A DNA stretch of 64,000 nucleotides, taken from positions 2,010,324 to 2,074,323 of the forward strand of contig NZ_KB849283.1 of the NCBI RefSeq assembly GCF_000368145.1. Direction: 5' to 3'. Origin of the DNA: Acinetobacter guillouiae CIP 63.46 (GTDB lineage Bacteria > Pseudomonadota > Gammaproteobacteria > Pseudomonadales > Moraxellaceae). Of this stretch, positions 1-8,912 are shown piece by piece. The notes beneath the pieces were generated by a model. It saw only the letters and a list, made by a program, of their open reading frames with translations, had not been told where the DNA came from and made no database searches. Every line of letters begins with the position of its first letter. Positions within the stretch are counted from its first letter, which is position 1. The position numbers and the translations under genes are program-made.

Positions 1-165
1 GTGCTTCAGGCATCGAATGAAGGTAAACCTGTCATTCTTTACCAAGAAGCATCTGCTGGGCAAGCATATGATGATTTAGTTGCGCGTTTCTTGGGTGAGG
101 AACGTCCTTATCGACATATTACAGTGAAACCTAAGGGTTGGTTAGCACGGTTATTTGGAGCGTAG
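1..165 (+). CDS. minD: Septum site-determining ATPase MinD, C-terminal end (partial)
   Basis: The window opens in frame inside this gene; only the last 54 codons are present. The tail ends in a basic, amphipathic stretch (KPKGWLARLFGA), which matches the membrane-targeting helix at the C-terminus of MinD. MinD is the membrane-associated ATPase that recruits MinC and responds to MinE to place the division septum at midcell. The stop codon lies 2 nt before the minE start, so the two are surely co-transcribed. The identification rests on the tail motif plus the adjacent minE; the catalytic Walker region is outside the window. Confidence 0.9.
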   Translation: MLQASNEGKPVILYQEASAGQAYDDLVARFLGEERPYRHITVKPKGWLARLFGA

Positions 166-167
166 AA

Positions 168-440
168 ATGGCAGGATTTTGGAGTAAACTTTTTAGCAAT
201 GATGACAAACCATCTAGCGCCCAAACTGCTAAAGACCGCTTAAAAGTTATTGTTGCTTCTGAAAACGGTTTGGGCAAACGTTTAAGCCAAGACAAGATTG
301 ACCAAATGAAGAAAGAAATCATGCAAGTGGTTAATCGTTATGTCCGTGGTGTGGATGAACAGCATATTCAAATGCAAGTTCGTTCTGAAGCCAACATTGA
401 AATGTTGGAAATGAATATCAATTTACCTGAAGAACGATAA
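168..440 (+). CDS. minE: Cell division topological specificity factor MinE
   Basis: A 90-residue protein, the normal length for MinE. The N-terminal amphipathic segment (MAGFWSKLF) fits the membrane-binding helix. The following AKDRLKVIVA segment is the region that contacts MinD and stimulates its ATPase. The C-terminal half is the topological-specificity domain. An upstream in-frame start at 138 would lie inside minD. I chose the ATG at 168 because it gives the canonical N-terminus and has a GGAG about 8 nt upstream, inside the end of minD. Together with MinC and MinD it produces the pole-to-pole oscillation that confines Z-ring assembly to midcell. Confidence 0.96.
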   Translation: MAGFWSKLFSNDDKPSSAQTAKDRLKVIVASENGLGKRLSQDKIDQMKKEIMQVVNRYVRGVDEQHIQMQVRSEANIEMLEMNINLPEER

Positions 441-472
441 TTTCATTATTGATTAGTCAAGTGAATTGATTC

Positions 473-538
473 AGGGCAAAATATAGGGCAGAGTCAAAAA
501 GCATTGCTTTTACTCATGCAATATATTTTGCCCTTTTT
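473..538 (+). terminator. Terminator after minE
   Basis: A 12-bp inverted repeat (GGGCAAAATATA at 474-485, its complement at 522-533) is followed by a T-rich tract. A smaller hairpin sits in the loop. It follows the minE stop by about 30 nt and is well placed to end the min operon transcript. Confidence 0.75.
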
Positions 539-662
539 ATTTTAGATTTTTTTCAGCTAAATATTGTATTTATCCTTATTAAACAAAAGCTCAATAAGGT
601 TTATATAATGCTGCAAATCAATCATTTGATTTAGAATTATTTTATTTTGAGGAGATGCTGTT

Positions 663-950
663 ATGGCACTTTCACAGCCAGCAACGTTCAATGAAGAATG
701 GTCAGACGAGCGTGTATTTGCCTATTTAGATCAACTTCCTCCTGAAGGTACTAATACAGATTTTCATGTACTTTATCACGCATTTAAACATATGCGCCCG
801 TTTGACTATGAACGTTTGTTGACCAAATTTGTTGCTGATGGTCGAGACATCAATGCAACTAATCCTGAAGGTCAACGTATTCATGATGTGATCGCAGAAT
901 ATCCGCGTCAAAAAGAAGGTTTCTTAGACGTATTGGCAAAGTTTGCTTAA
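663..950 (+). CDS. PA4642-family small conserved protein
   Basis: A 95-residue acidic protein beginning MALSQPATFNEEWSDERV, with a GGAG-type ribosome site just upstream. It resembles the small conserved gammaproteobacterial family named after Pseudomonas aeruginosa PA4642. No function is established for that family, and I see no catalytic motif, signal peptide or membrane segment. It has its own terminator downstream and is separated from minE by a terminator, so it is probably a single-gene transcript. The family assignment is from recalled similarity of the sequence; the gene call itself is firm. Confidence 0.8.
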   Translation: MALSQPATFNEEWSDERVFAYLDQLPPEGTNTDFHVLYHAFKHMRPFDYERLLTKFVADGRDINATNPEGQRIHDVIAEYPRQKEGFLDVLAKFA

Positions 951-998
951 CAACTAAATACGCGAATAACACGATACAACTCAATATTGTTAATCAAT

Positions 999-1030
999 AA
1001 ATGCCTGATGAATTTCATTGGGCATTTTTA
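999..1030 (+). terminator. Terminator after the PA4642-family gene
   Basis: Inverted repeat AAATGCC / GGCATTT around a 15-nt loop, followed by a run of T. It lies about 50 nt after the stop codon at 950. Confidence 0.7.
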
Positions 1031-1345
1031 TTTTATATAGCCCTCTTTTTCTCAATGTATATCTCAAAATTCTCAAACGTATCCTCATCACTATTGAATA
1101 CAATGATTTAAATACTTATACACATCAACATGAATAAATAAACTTTTATAGAGCCACACTATTTCATTCAGTCTTTAACCATATTTTAATTTCACCCAAT
1201 CTTGATTTACTTCAAATAGCAGTATGCTTACTTTTATAATTATTATTCAATATCCCCCCTATTTACCAGCTCAAGTGTACATCTTGTTGGTTGATATCAT
1301 TTAAAGCTAGCAATCTCAAACCCTACAATTGCTTATCTTCTGCCA
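1031..1345. other. Intergenic, no gene seen
   Basis: About 315 bp of AT-rich sequence between two terminators that end converging genes. I see no open frame with a ribosome site, no repeat and no strong secondary structure. Confidence 0.5.
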
Positions 1346-1372
1346 TAAAAAAACCCAGCTTACACTGGGTTC
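1346..1372 (-). terminator. Terminator after aceA
   Basis: Read on the minus strand, a 7-bp GC-containing stem (AACCCAG / CTGGGTT) is followed by seven T. It lies 19 nt beyond the aceA stop codon. Confidence 0.85.
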
Positions 1373-1390
1373 TTCGAATCAAATCAGTGC

Positions 1391-2995
1391 TTAGTGAGCA
1401 GCGAATTGGTTCATTGTGTTTTTAGCATCGTCATGCGCTTTAAGTGCATTGTCACCAGAGAAGATTTCTTTGTGATCATCACCGATGTCAGAACCCGCCA
1501 TTGCTTGGTGTTTAACACAAGCGATACCACCACGGATTTCTTTACGTTGTACGCCAGCAACATAAGCCAACATACCTTCAGTACCGAAGTAACCTTGTGC
1601 AAGCTCATGAGTAGAAAGCGCAGCAGTATGGTAAGTCGGAAGTGTAATCAAGTGATGGAATACACCAGCTTCACGAGAAGCATCTGCTTGGAATGTACGG
1701 ATTTTCGAGTCAGCATCAGCAGCCAATTCAGAAGCATCGTACTCAGCGCTCATTAATTTAGCACGGTCATAAGCAGAAACGTCTTTACCTTCAGCAACCC
1801 AACGATCGTAAGCTTGTTGACGGAAGTTTAAAGTCCAGTTGAATGATGGGCTGTTGTTATAAACAAGCTTCGCATTTGGAACTGTTTCACGTACACGGTT
1901 AACCATGTGTGCAATTTCTTCAACGTTTGGAGTCGCAGTTTCGATCCAAAGAAGATCTGCACCGTTTTGTAAGCTAGACACACAGTCAAGTACAACACGG
2001 TCAATTTGAGTACCTTCACGGAACTGATATAAGCCAGAAGCTAAACGCTTAGGACGGTGTAATTTACCATCACGTTTAATCAAGATTTCATCTTCTTGAG
2101 CATCAGCAATGTCAATTTCAGTTGTGTCTAAGTAGCTGATATATTGAGAAGCAATATCACCTGGCTCTTTAACCACTGGGATTTTTTGAGTCAAGTCAGC
2201 GCCTTCAGAGTCAGTACGCGCAACGATGATACCGTCATCAAGACCCATTTCTAAGAATGCATAACGTAATGCATGGATTTTAGAGATAAAGTCTTCATGT
2301 GGAACAGTTACTTTACCAGCTTGGTGACCACATTGTTTAGCATCAGATACTTGGTTTTCGATTTGTAGTGCACAAGCACCAGCTTCAATCATCTTACGTG
2401 CAAGTAAATAAGTCGCTTCTTCGTTACCGAAACCAGCATCGATGTCCGCAATAATTGGCACAACGTGAGTTTGGAAACCGTCGATTTGAGCAGTGATTTC
2501 AGCAGCTTTAGCAGTATCACCAGCTTCGTTTGCTTTTTTAAGTGCACGGAATAAATCGTTAAGTTCTTTCGCATCAGCTTGACGTAAGAATGTATAGATT
2601 TCAGCGATTAAAGCAGGTACAGAAGTTTTTTCGTGCATAGATTGGTCAGGAAGTGGACCGAATTCTGAACGAAGAGCAGCAACCATCCAACCAGAAAGGT
2701 AGATATAACGTTTGCTTGTAGTACCGAAATATTTTTTATTCGCAATCATTTTTTGTTGTGCAATGAAACCATGCCAGCAACCTAAAGATTGAGTGTATTT
2801 GCTAGAGTCAGCATCATATTCAGCCATATCACGACGCATGATCGCAGCTGTATATTTAGCGATATCTAAACCAGTTTTGAATTGGTTTTGCATTTGCATA
2901 CGCGCAGCATCTTCTGGGCTAATATCGCGCCATGTGCTTCCGAATTTTGCTTTTAATTCACGGATTGCATCAATCGCTGTTTGGTATGTAGTCAT
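1391..2995 (-). CDS. aceA: Isocitrate lyase
   Basis: A 534-residue isocitrate lyase. It cleaves isocitrate to succinate and glyoxylate, the first step of the glyoxylate shunt, which allows growth on acetate, fatty acids and other C2 sources. The catalytic signature K-Q-C-G-H is at residues 220-224, with the nucleophilic cysteine in it, and the metal-binding DIDAGFG segment lies at about 184-190. The length and the KQCGH variant place it with the longer Pseudomonas/Acinetobacter isoform rather than the 434-residue E. coli form. It stands alone, with a strong terminator downstream and a 625-bp region upstream shared with a divergent LysR gene. No aceB or aceK lies beside it. Confidence 0.97.
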   Translation of the reverse strand: MTTYQTAIDAIRELKAKFGSTWRDISPEDAARMQMQNQFKTGLDIAKYTAAIMRRDMAEYDADSSKYTQSLGCWHGFIAQQKMIANKKYFGTTSKRYIYLSGWMVAALRSEFGPLPDQSMHEKTSVPALIAEIYTFLRQADAKELNDLFRALKKANEAGDTAKAAEITAQIDGFQTHVVPIIADIDAGFGNEEATYLLARKMIEAGACALQIENQVSDAKQCGHQAGKVTVPHEDFISKIHALRYAFLEMGLDDGIIVARTDSEGADLTQKIPVVKEPGDIASQYISYLDTTEIDIADAQEDEILIKRDGKLHRPKRLASGLYQFREGTQIDRVVLDCVSSLQNGADLLWIETATPNVEEIAHMVNRVRETVPNAKLVYNNSPSFNWTLNFRQQAYDRWVAEGKDVSAYDRAKLMSAEYDASELAADADSKIRTFQADASREAGVFHHLITLPTYHTAALSTHELAQGYFGTEGMLAYVAGVQRKEIRGGIACVKHQAMAGSDIGDDHKEIFSGDNALKAHDDAKNTMNQFAAH

Positions 2996-3620
2996 GATAT
3001 GTTCCTGTAATAATATTAGGATTTCATCAATCGAAGAGCTAAATCCACTCGGTATTTGTTTGTACAGATTTAGAACACTTCGTTGTTATGGTCTTAGCTT
3101 AGATTGACTCCTCAAATTAATCCAATATTCTGAGTTAATTTTCAGTATTTATTTAAAAAATATGTAGATCAAAGTCGTATTATAATTATATAAGAAATCT
3201 CTAAACCTTTAATTTATAAAATCTTATACAAAACCCACTCATCTATTTTTTGCTTAAATAGCAGACAATTAACTGATTTTATCACTATTAGACTTAAGTC
3301 TGAGCTTGTAACAAAAAAAACAGGACTGGATTTTTTTGATATAAAAATACCCTGAATGATCAATAATTACACAAAGTATCATCGCCGAATTCATCCATTG
3401 AGAAACAATGCTGTTGCTCAAAAATCTGCTGGTCTTGAGGTATAATGAGGAGATTAGGATTTATTCAAGCATGCATCTCAATTTAAAACCAAGACAATAA
3501 ATCTTGATCCTTCTATAACAATAAATCGCCTGCTGTTTTTTTATCTACTTTTTACACAAAAGCATTTCCTTATGGCATAATCCCCTGTGATTTCTAAATT
3601 TTATTTTCGGTATTTTTTTT
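2996..3620. promoter_or_regulatory. Divergent control region between aceA and a LysR gene
   Basis: 625 bp of very AT-rich, non-coding sequence carrying the promoters of aceA (leftward) and the LysR-type gene (rightward). I could not pick a single convincing promoter pair or operator. Its length and the divergent arrangement suggest regulated expression. The only small frames are a few codons long and I did not call them. Confidence 0.45.
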
Positions 3621-4610
3621 ATGAATCTGGAGCGGGTCGATCTCAACCTCTTAATTTACCTTGACGTTCTTTTACGTGAAAAAAATGTGACTCGTGCTGC
3701 TGAACAGCTTGGTGTTACCCAACCCGCAATGAGTAATATTTTACGTCGTCTTCGTAATTTATTTAATGACCCTCTTTTAATTCGTTCTTCTGAAGGTATG
3801 ACACCAACAGAACGTGCTTTAGAATTACAACCCCGCATCCGTGACGCACTGTCTGATTTATCGATGATTTTGGAACCTCGTACTGAGTTCCGACCTTATA
3901 CTTCAAACCGTGTATTCCGTATTATGACCTCTGATTATGCCGAAGCGACACTTGTTCCTCGTCTAGTCAAAGCGTTGCGCTCAGAAGCACCGAATGTTGT
4001 ACTCGACTTTTTAACACCAAGTGACGTGTCATATCGTGACATGGAACAAGGTAAAGTTGATTTAGCCATCAACCGTTTTAATGAAATCCCACAAAGTTTT
4101 CACCAAGTTTTAGTATGGCGTGACAGTTTCTCTTGCTTACTCAATAACAAACATCCCGCTTCGAGTAATTTAAATCTTAAAAGTTATTTAGATGCACAAC
4201 ATATCTGGGTATCAAAAACAGGTATGGGGGTCGGTTTTGGTGTGAATCCTGAGAAACAAGCAGGATTGGGTTGGATTGATCAAGCTTTAGAGCGAATTGG
4301 TCAAAAGCGTAAAATTTCAGTCTTTACCCGTCATTATCAAATGCCAGCATTGTTGGCTTCAAATGTTGATTTGATTGCGACGTTACCAACCCGTATCGCA
4401 CGTTTGCAGGCCAAAAGCCAAAATTTACTCATTAAAGATCCGCCTTTTTACATTCCTGAGTTTGAATTAAAAATGGCATGGTGCCCATTACTTCATCATC
4501 ATCCTGCACATCGTTGGTTACGCCAATTGATTCTTTATGTTGCACGTCAAATGATTGAAGAAGAAAATCGTGAATTTATGCAAAATAATTCGCATTTTTC
4601 TCAATATTAA
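3621..4610 (+). CDS. LysR-family transcriptional regulator
   Basis: A 329-residue LysR-type regulator. The N-terminal winged helix-turn-helix spans about residues 5-65 (NVTRAAEQLGVTQPAMSNIL). The opening MNLERVDLNLL and the phrase NDPLLIRSSEGMTPT are typical of the NodD/NahR/LeuO-like branch. The remainder is the periplasmic-binding-like effector domain. It is transcribed away from aceA across a 625-bp gap and is followed by its own hairpin terminator. LysR regulators often control the divergent neighbour, so a role in glyoxylate-shunt control is possible, but nothing in the sequence proves that target. The ligand cannot be read from the sequence. Confidence 0.88.
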   Translation: MNLERVDLNLLIYLDVLLREKNVTRAAEQLGVTQPAMSNILRRLRNLFNDPLLIRSSEGMTPTERALELQPRIRDALSDLSMILEPRTEFRPYTSNRVFRIMTSDYAEATLVPRLVKALRSEAPNVVLDFLTPSDVSYRDMEQGKVDLAINRFNEIPQSFHQVLVWRDSFSCLLNNKHPASSNLNLKSYLDAQHIWVSKTGMGVGFGVNPEKQAGLGWIDQALERIGQKRKISVFTRHYQMPALLASNVDLIATLPTRIARLQAKSQNLLIKDPPFYIPEFELKMAWCPLLHHHPAHRWLRQLILYVARQMIEEENREFMQNNSHFSQY

Positions 4611-4660
4611 TAGGAATTTTCTTAAATTCTTATCATTTCAAGCTTATACTAATTCCAGAT

Positions 4661-4693
4661 CGGTAGTGTGTTACTCACTACCACCCCCTTTTA
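4661..4693 (+). terminator. Terminator after the LysR gene
   Basis: A 7-bp stem GGTAGTG / CACTACC with a 7-nt loop, followed by a short pyrimidine tract ending in TTTT. It lies about 50 nt after the LysR stop and before the next gene. Confidence 0.6.
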
Positions 4694-4738
4694 TGTGTTA
4701 AAAATATCTCATAATAATGATGATCCATAGGTGGATTC

Positions 4739-6067
4739 GTGAGCCTGTTCCAGAATATCCTAATCATCGCTGTCCTCATCGCAGGAGCTGGTTTTTTATC
4801 TTTAACTGAAATCGCCCTTGCAGGTGCGCGTAAAGTTAAACTCAAAATTCTTGCCGAATCTGGCGATGAGCGAGCACAAAAAGTCCTAGACTTACAGCAA
4901 AACTCTGCCGATTTCTTTGCCGCATCCCAAATCGGTTTAAATGCTGTTGCTATTCTTGGCGGTATTTTAGGTGAAGGTGCCTTTCGCCCTTATTTTCTTG
5001 AATTTGTCTCGCGTTTCTATGTTGGAAATTGGACAGAAACCATTAGCTTTGTCCTCTCATTTACTTTAGTCACTTCACTGTTTATTCTTTTTGCCGATTT
5101 AATGCCAAAACGTATGGCAATGATTGCACCAGAAAAAATTGCGGTTTCAGTCATTAATCCCATCCAGATCTTTATCGTGGTCTGTAAACCCTTAGCATGG
5201 TTTATCAATGCGGTGGCTAATTTGTTGTTCCGCTTGTTTAAAGTCAATACAACACGTGAAGACAACATTACCTTTGATGATATTTCAGCGGTAATGGATG
5301 CTGGTGCTCAGGCAGGTGTTTTACAAAAGCAAGAACATCACTTTATTGAAAATGTATTTGAGCTTGAAGAACGTAATGTTCCATCCAGTATGACCCCACG
5401 TGAAAATGTGGTGTTTTTCACTTTAAAAGAGCCTGAAGAAAGTATCCGCCAAAAGCTGGCTGAATACCCTTATTCTAAGTTCTTGGTTTGTAACGAAACC
5501 ATTGATCAAGTGATTGGCTATGTAGATGCCAAAGATATTTTGGTGCGTATTCTGAATAATCAAAAAATTAATCAGCTGCACGAATCAACTATTCGTACAG
5601 TATTAACCATTCCAGACTCATTGACCCTTTCTGAACTTCTTGACCGCTTCCGCTCAAGCAAAGAAAAATTTGCGGTGGTATTTAATGAATATGCGCTTGT
5701 GGTTGGTGTTATTACCCTGTCAGATATCATGATCACAGTGATGGGCGACTGGGTTACACCAATGGATGAAGAGCTACAAATCATTAAACGGGATAACAAC
5801 TCATGGTTGATTGATGGGAGTACCCCAATTGAAGACATGAAGCATGCTTTAGCCATTGATGAGATGCCAGATGAAGAGAACTACGAAACACTGGCAGGCT
5901 TTATGATGTATCAGTTAAGAAAAATTCCTAAACCAGCTGACACAGTGATTTTTGGTGGTTATAAATTTGAAGTGGTCGATGTTGATCATTTTAAAATTGA
6001 CCAGCTACTTGTCACACGATTACTTGAAAAAGCAGAACAATCAACATCAGAAGATTCTTCACAATAA
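4739..6067 (+). CDS. paeA: CNNM/CBS-domain inner-membrane protein, PaeA (YtfL)-like
   Basis: A 442-residue protein of the UPF0053/HlyC-CorC group. Residues 1 to about 185 form a DUF21 transmembrane domain with about four hydrophobic helices. A pair of CBS domains follows (about 205-330), then the CorC_HlyC transporter-associated domain (about 345-425). Phrases such as SSMTPRENV, SKFLVCNE and GYKFEVVD are shared with E. coli YtfL (PaeA), to which it looks orthologous along its whole length. PaeA has been described as a cadaverine/putrescine exporter. The usual 'hemolysin' label for this family is not supported. Translation starts at a GTG with an AGGTGG motif just upstream. It is a single gene between two terminators. 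Confidence 0.82.
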   Translation: MSLFQNILIIAVLIAGAGFLSLTEIALAGARKVKLKILAESGDERAQKVLDLQQNSADFFAASQIGLNAVAILGGILGEGAFRPYFLEFVSRFYVGNWTETISFVLSFTLVTSLFILFADLMPKRMAMIAPEKIAVSVINPIQIFIVVCKPLAWFINAVANLLFRLFKVNTTREDNITFDDISAVMDAGAQAGVLQKQEHHFIENVFELEERNVPSSMTPRENVVFFTLKEPEESIRQKLAEYPYSKFLVCNETIDQVIGYVDAKDILVRILNNQKINQLHESTIRTVLTIPDSLTLSELLDRFRSSKEKFAVVFNEYALVVGVITLSDIMITVMGDWVTPMDEELQIIKRDNNSWLIDGSTPIEDMKHALAIDEMPDEENYETLAGFMMYQLRKIPKPADTVIFGGYKFEVVDVDHFKIDQLLVTRLLEKAEQSTSEDSSQ

Positions 6068-6084
6068 GTTTCTTTAGCGTATTT

Positions 6085-6117
6085 AAAGCTTAGCAATTAC
6101 CTTACTAAGCTTTTTTT
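6085..6117 (+). terminator. Terminator after paeA
   Basis: A 9-bp stem AAAGCTTAG / CTAAGCTTT followed by seven T, about 20 nt beyond the stop codon. Confidence 0.85.
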
Positions 6118-6462
6118 ATGAAAAGTGGTGCTTCAATATCGAGAGATTCACAAGGTCATTGATTAGATTATGGGCTTTTGATTTATAAATTTTAAAAATA
6201 TGAAAATTAACATGAACACAATTTATAAAATCAAAAAAAATAATAAATTTAAAAATCAATAATTTAAATTTTATAACCATTTTGGTGCAAAAATAATATT
6301 CATTTTTAAATATCTGTTTTGAATACTCTATTTATTTAAAAAATAGTACTGAATTCAGTATTTCTACAAGGATATTTTAATTTAATCAAATAACTATTAG
6401 CATGCTTCTGCTTAAAAAACTAAAAGACTTCTGTTAAAAAAGTCTCATTCAAGGATCGAACT
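6118..6462. other. AT-rich intergenic region upstream of the citrate-type transporter
   Basis: About 345 bp, extremely AT-rich, with long A and T runs. It must hold the promoter of the transporter gene. I see no open frame or clear operator. Confidence 0.4.
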
Positions 6463-7803
6463 ATGCTAACCGTATTAGGTTTGGGCATGATTTTGTGCTT
6501 TATGTACTTAATCATGTCTAGACGAATGACTGCACTTGCAGCACTCACACTTATTCCAATTTTATTTGCATTAATCGCTTACGGTCTTAGCTTCTATTTC
6601 GATAGCCTTGGGCATTTAGAAATCAAACAGCTCGGTGAAATGATGCTTGATGGTGTGAAAAAACTTGCACCAACAGGCGTAATGCTACTTTTTGCAATTC
6701 TCTATTTTGCCATCATGATTGACACGGGATTGTTTGATCCTTCTGTAAAATTTATCTTAAAGCTGGTCAAAGGTGATCCACTTAAAGTCGTAATTGGTAC
6801 CATTACTCTGACACTCATCGTCTCTCTTGATGGTGATGGTTCAACCACCTACATGATTTGTGTGGCAGCGATGCTCCCACTCTATAAAAAATTAGGTATG
6901 AGTCCGTTGATCATGGCATGTTTAATGATGCTGGCAAGCGGAATCATGAACCTTACCCCGTGGGGTGGACCAACGGCACGTGCTGCAAGTGCGCTGCATG
7001 TAGAGGCAAGTGAAATCTTTGTGCCTATGGTTTTACCAATGCTGGCTGCTATTCTTTGGCTCTACTTTGTCGGTTTTATGTATGGCCGTATGGAACGTAA
7101 ACGCTTAGGTATTATTGAACTTGATGTTAGTCATGGTGATGACATTCAAATTTCAAGTAACCCAGAAGCGAATCGTGCACATTTAAGATGGTTCAATGGT
7201 TTATTAACCGTTGTACTGATGATCTGTTTGGTGAAAGGTGTGTTGCCTTTACCGATCTTATTTATGATAGCGCTTTGTATAGCATTGGTGGTGAACTATA
7301 AAGACGTCGATATGCAAAAATCTTTGGTTGCTCATCATGCAGGTAGTGCCTTAAACGTTGTAGGTATTATTTTTGCTGCAGGGATTTTTACTGGGATTCT
7401 TTCAGGGACAGGCATGGTTGATGCGATGTCTAAAGAATTGGTGGCGATTATTCCACAAAGTATGGGGCCTTTCTTAGCACCAATTACTGCTGTGATTAGT
7501 ATGCCTTTGACCTTCTTTATGTCGAATGATGCTTTCTATTATGGAGTGTTACCGATTCTTTCAGAAGCGGCAAGTCATTATGGTATTACACCTGTAGAAA
7601 TGGCGCGTGCTTCAATTGTCGGCCAACCTGTACACTTACTCTCACCATTAGTTCCTTCTACCTATTTATTATGTGGATTGGCTGGTATCGAATTTGGACA
7701 GCATCAAAAGTTCACCATTAAATGGGCTATTCTGACCTGTTTAGTGATGCTGGTTGCAGCCATGTTGCTCGGTGTATTCCCACTCTATTCAACTCTACAC
7801 TAA
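6463..7803 (+). CDS. CitMHS-family citrate (metal-citrate):proton symporter
   Basis: A 446-residue polytopic inner-membrane protein with about a dozen hydrophobic segments. It has the CitMHS layout: an N-terminal half with the phrases LDGDGSTTYM and NLTPWGGPTARAA, a cytoplasmic loop around residues 205-245, and a C-terminal half with the motif FMSNDAFYYGVLPI. Members take up citrate complexed with a divalent cation together with protons. The exact substrate cannot be read from the sequence. It sits alone, preceded by a long AT-rich leader and followed by a strong terminator. No sensor kinase pair of the CitST type is next to it. Confidence 0.88.
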   Translation: MLTVLGLGMILCFMYLIMSRRMTALAALTLIPILFALIAYGLSFYFDSLGHLEIKQLGEMMLDGVKKLAPTGVMLLFAILYFAIMIDTGLFDPSVKFILKLVKGDPLKVVIGTITLTLIVSLDGDGSTTYMICVAAMLPLYKKLGMSPLIMACLMMLASGIMNLTPWGGPTARAASALHVEASEIFVPMVLPMLAAILWLYFVGFMYGRMERKRLGIIELDVSHGDDIQISSNPEANRAHLRWFNGLLTVVLMICLVKGVLPLPILFMIALCIALVVNYKDVDMQKSLVAHHAGSALNVVGIIFAAGIFTGILSGTGMVDAMSKELVAIIPQSMGPFLAPITAVISMPLTFFMSNDAFYYGVLPILSEAASHYGITPVEMARASIVGQPVHLLSPLVPSTYLLCGLAGIEFGQHQKFTIKWAILTCLVMLVAAMLLGVFPLYSTLH

Positions 7804-7809
7804 TAGACA

Positions 7810-7838
7810 AAAGCCGATATTTATATCGGCTTTTTTTC
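7810..7838 (+). terminator. Terminator after the citrate-type transporter
   Basis: A 9-bp stem AAGCCGATA / TATCGGCTT with a short loop, then seven T. It starts less than 10 nt after the stop codon. Confidence 0.9.
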
Positions 7839-7901
7839 ATTTTAAATAGATTTTTTCATCATCATCTATTTAAAAGATGAGTTATTTAGAATCAAATCCA
7901 A

Positions 7902-8402
7902 TTAAGGATGAATCAAGACATCGAGCAATGCTTGATAATGAATTGAAATGTCATCTTCTAAAATTTTATAGGCACTATCGAACTGCACCATTGGCCAGCC
8001 TTCTTTCCAGAAAGGGAAAATATTATGCAGGTCACGCGTCACGGTGGCATCTTCACGAATAATCGCTTGAGCAACTTGCGATAGCACTTGAGCGGTTTCT
8101 GCACCATCAATGGCTAAATAATCGATACCTTTTGCTTTTAAAATACGGACACGATCTTTCTTATAACGAATTTTTTTAGCTTGTGCTTCATTTAAATTTA
8201 AAGCCAAAGTCACAGCTTCAACAAGTTTGTCTTCAAAGCTTTGATGTAAAGCAACCAGTGCCTGTTTATGTGCTTCTTGACGCCCTGCTTTTCCGCCATC
8301 ACGAATGATTTTTTGTGCTTCAACATCCAGTTCATCCGATTTCATCGACTGAAGAATGTCTAAAATTTCAATATCACTTAATGAAGCAGAAGAATCTGTC
8401 AT
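7902..8402 (-). CDS. Hypothetical cytoplasmic protein
   Basis: A 166-residue protein from the ATG at 8402, chosen over an upstream in-frame start at 8447 because an AGGA lies directly upstream. It is soluble and charged, with helix-rich segments (for example ILDILQSMKSDELDVEAQ) and no signal peptide or membrane segment. I do not recognise a family. It converges with the transporter gene and is divergent from the small membrane-protein gene at 8530. Codon use is like that of its neighbours, so it looks resident rather than recently acquired. Confidence 0.75.
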   Translation of the reverse strand: MTDSSASLSDIEILDILQSMKSDELDVEAQKIIRDGGKAGRQEAHKQALVALHQSFEDKLVEAVTLALNLNEAQAKKIRYKKDRVRILKAKGIDYLAIDGAETAQVLSQVAQAIIREDATVTRDLHNIFPFWKEGWPMVQFDSAYKILEDDISIHYQALLDVLIHP

Positions 8403-8529
8403 GGGAGTCCTAAAACAAAAATAAATAGAAACTCTATTTTCGCACAATTTTAAAATTAAGTCAGAGATAATGTTAATCTGCTGCGATGTATCTCGACCTG
8501 ATCAAATAACAATAAAGGATGATATTTTA

Positions 8530-8805
8530 ATGTCTGTTTTAGCCCTACTCGCCTGTACCAGTTTTTATTCTGCCTTGTATCTTATCTATTTTTATTTTGC
8601 TCAACAACCACGACCTCTTTTCCTTATATTGGCAGTGACTTTACTCATATTTGCTTACCTAATTACTCCAGCGTCTTATCAAAAGGGACGACAACCATTT
8701 AACCGCACCTTGAATCATGAAAATTGGCTGACTTTGCCGCTTTACACATGCTGGCAATTGTTTATCTTACCTATACGCTTGTTGCTGTCCAAATTTTTTG
8801 ATTAA
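8530..8805 (+). CDS. Small two-helix membrane protein, unknown function
   Basis: A 91-residue protein starting at the ATG at 8530, with AAGGA about 10 nt upstream. The alternative start at 8470 would add a polar leader and lacks a ribosome site. Two hydrophobic segments span about residues 3-25 and 30-48. They are followed by a polar loop (SYQKGRQPFNRTLNHE) and a further hydrophobic stretch near the C-terminus. No family is recognised. It lies between a divergent unknown gene and an oxidoreductase gene about 110 bp downstream on the same strand. Confidence 0.65.
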   Translation: MSVLALLACTSFYSALYLIYFYFAQQPRPLFLILAVTLLIFAYLITPASYQKGRQPFNRTLNHENWLTLPLYTCWQLFILPIRLLLSKFFD

Positions 8806-8912
8806 GACCATTCGATAAAATGTTATCAATAAGTATAGACTGACAATTTTTTGCTTTCTTAATTGAGATTTTTTTGCTATTGATTTGATATGCCAATAAA
8901 AAGTGAAACCGT

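Noticed and set aside
138-167. Longer minE starting inside minD
   Set aside because: The extension is not part of the MinE family and lacks a ribosome site; the ATG at 168 fits better.
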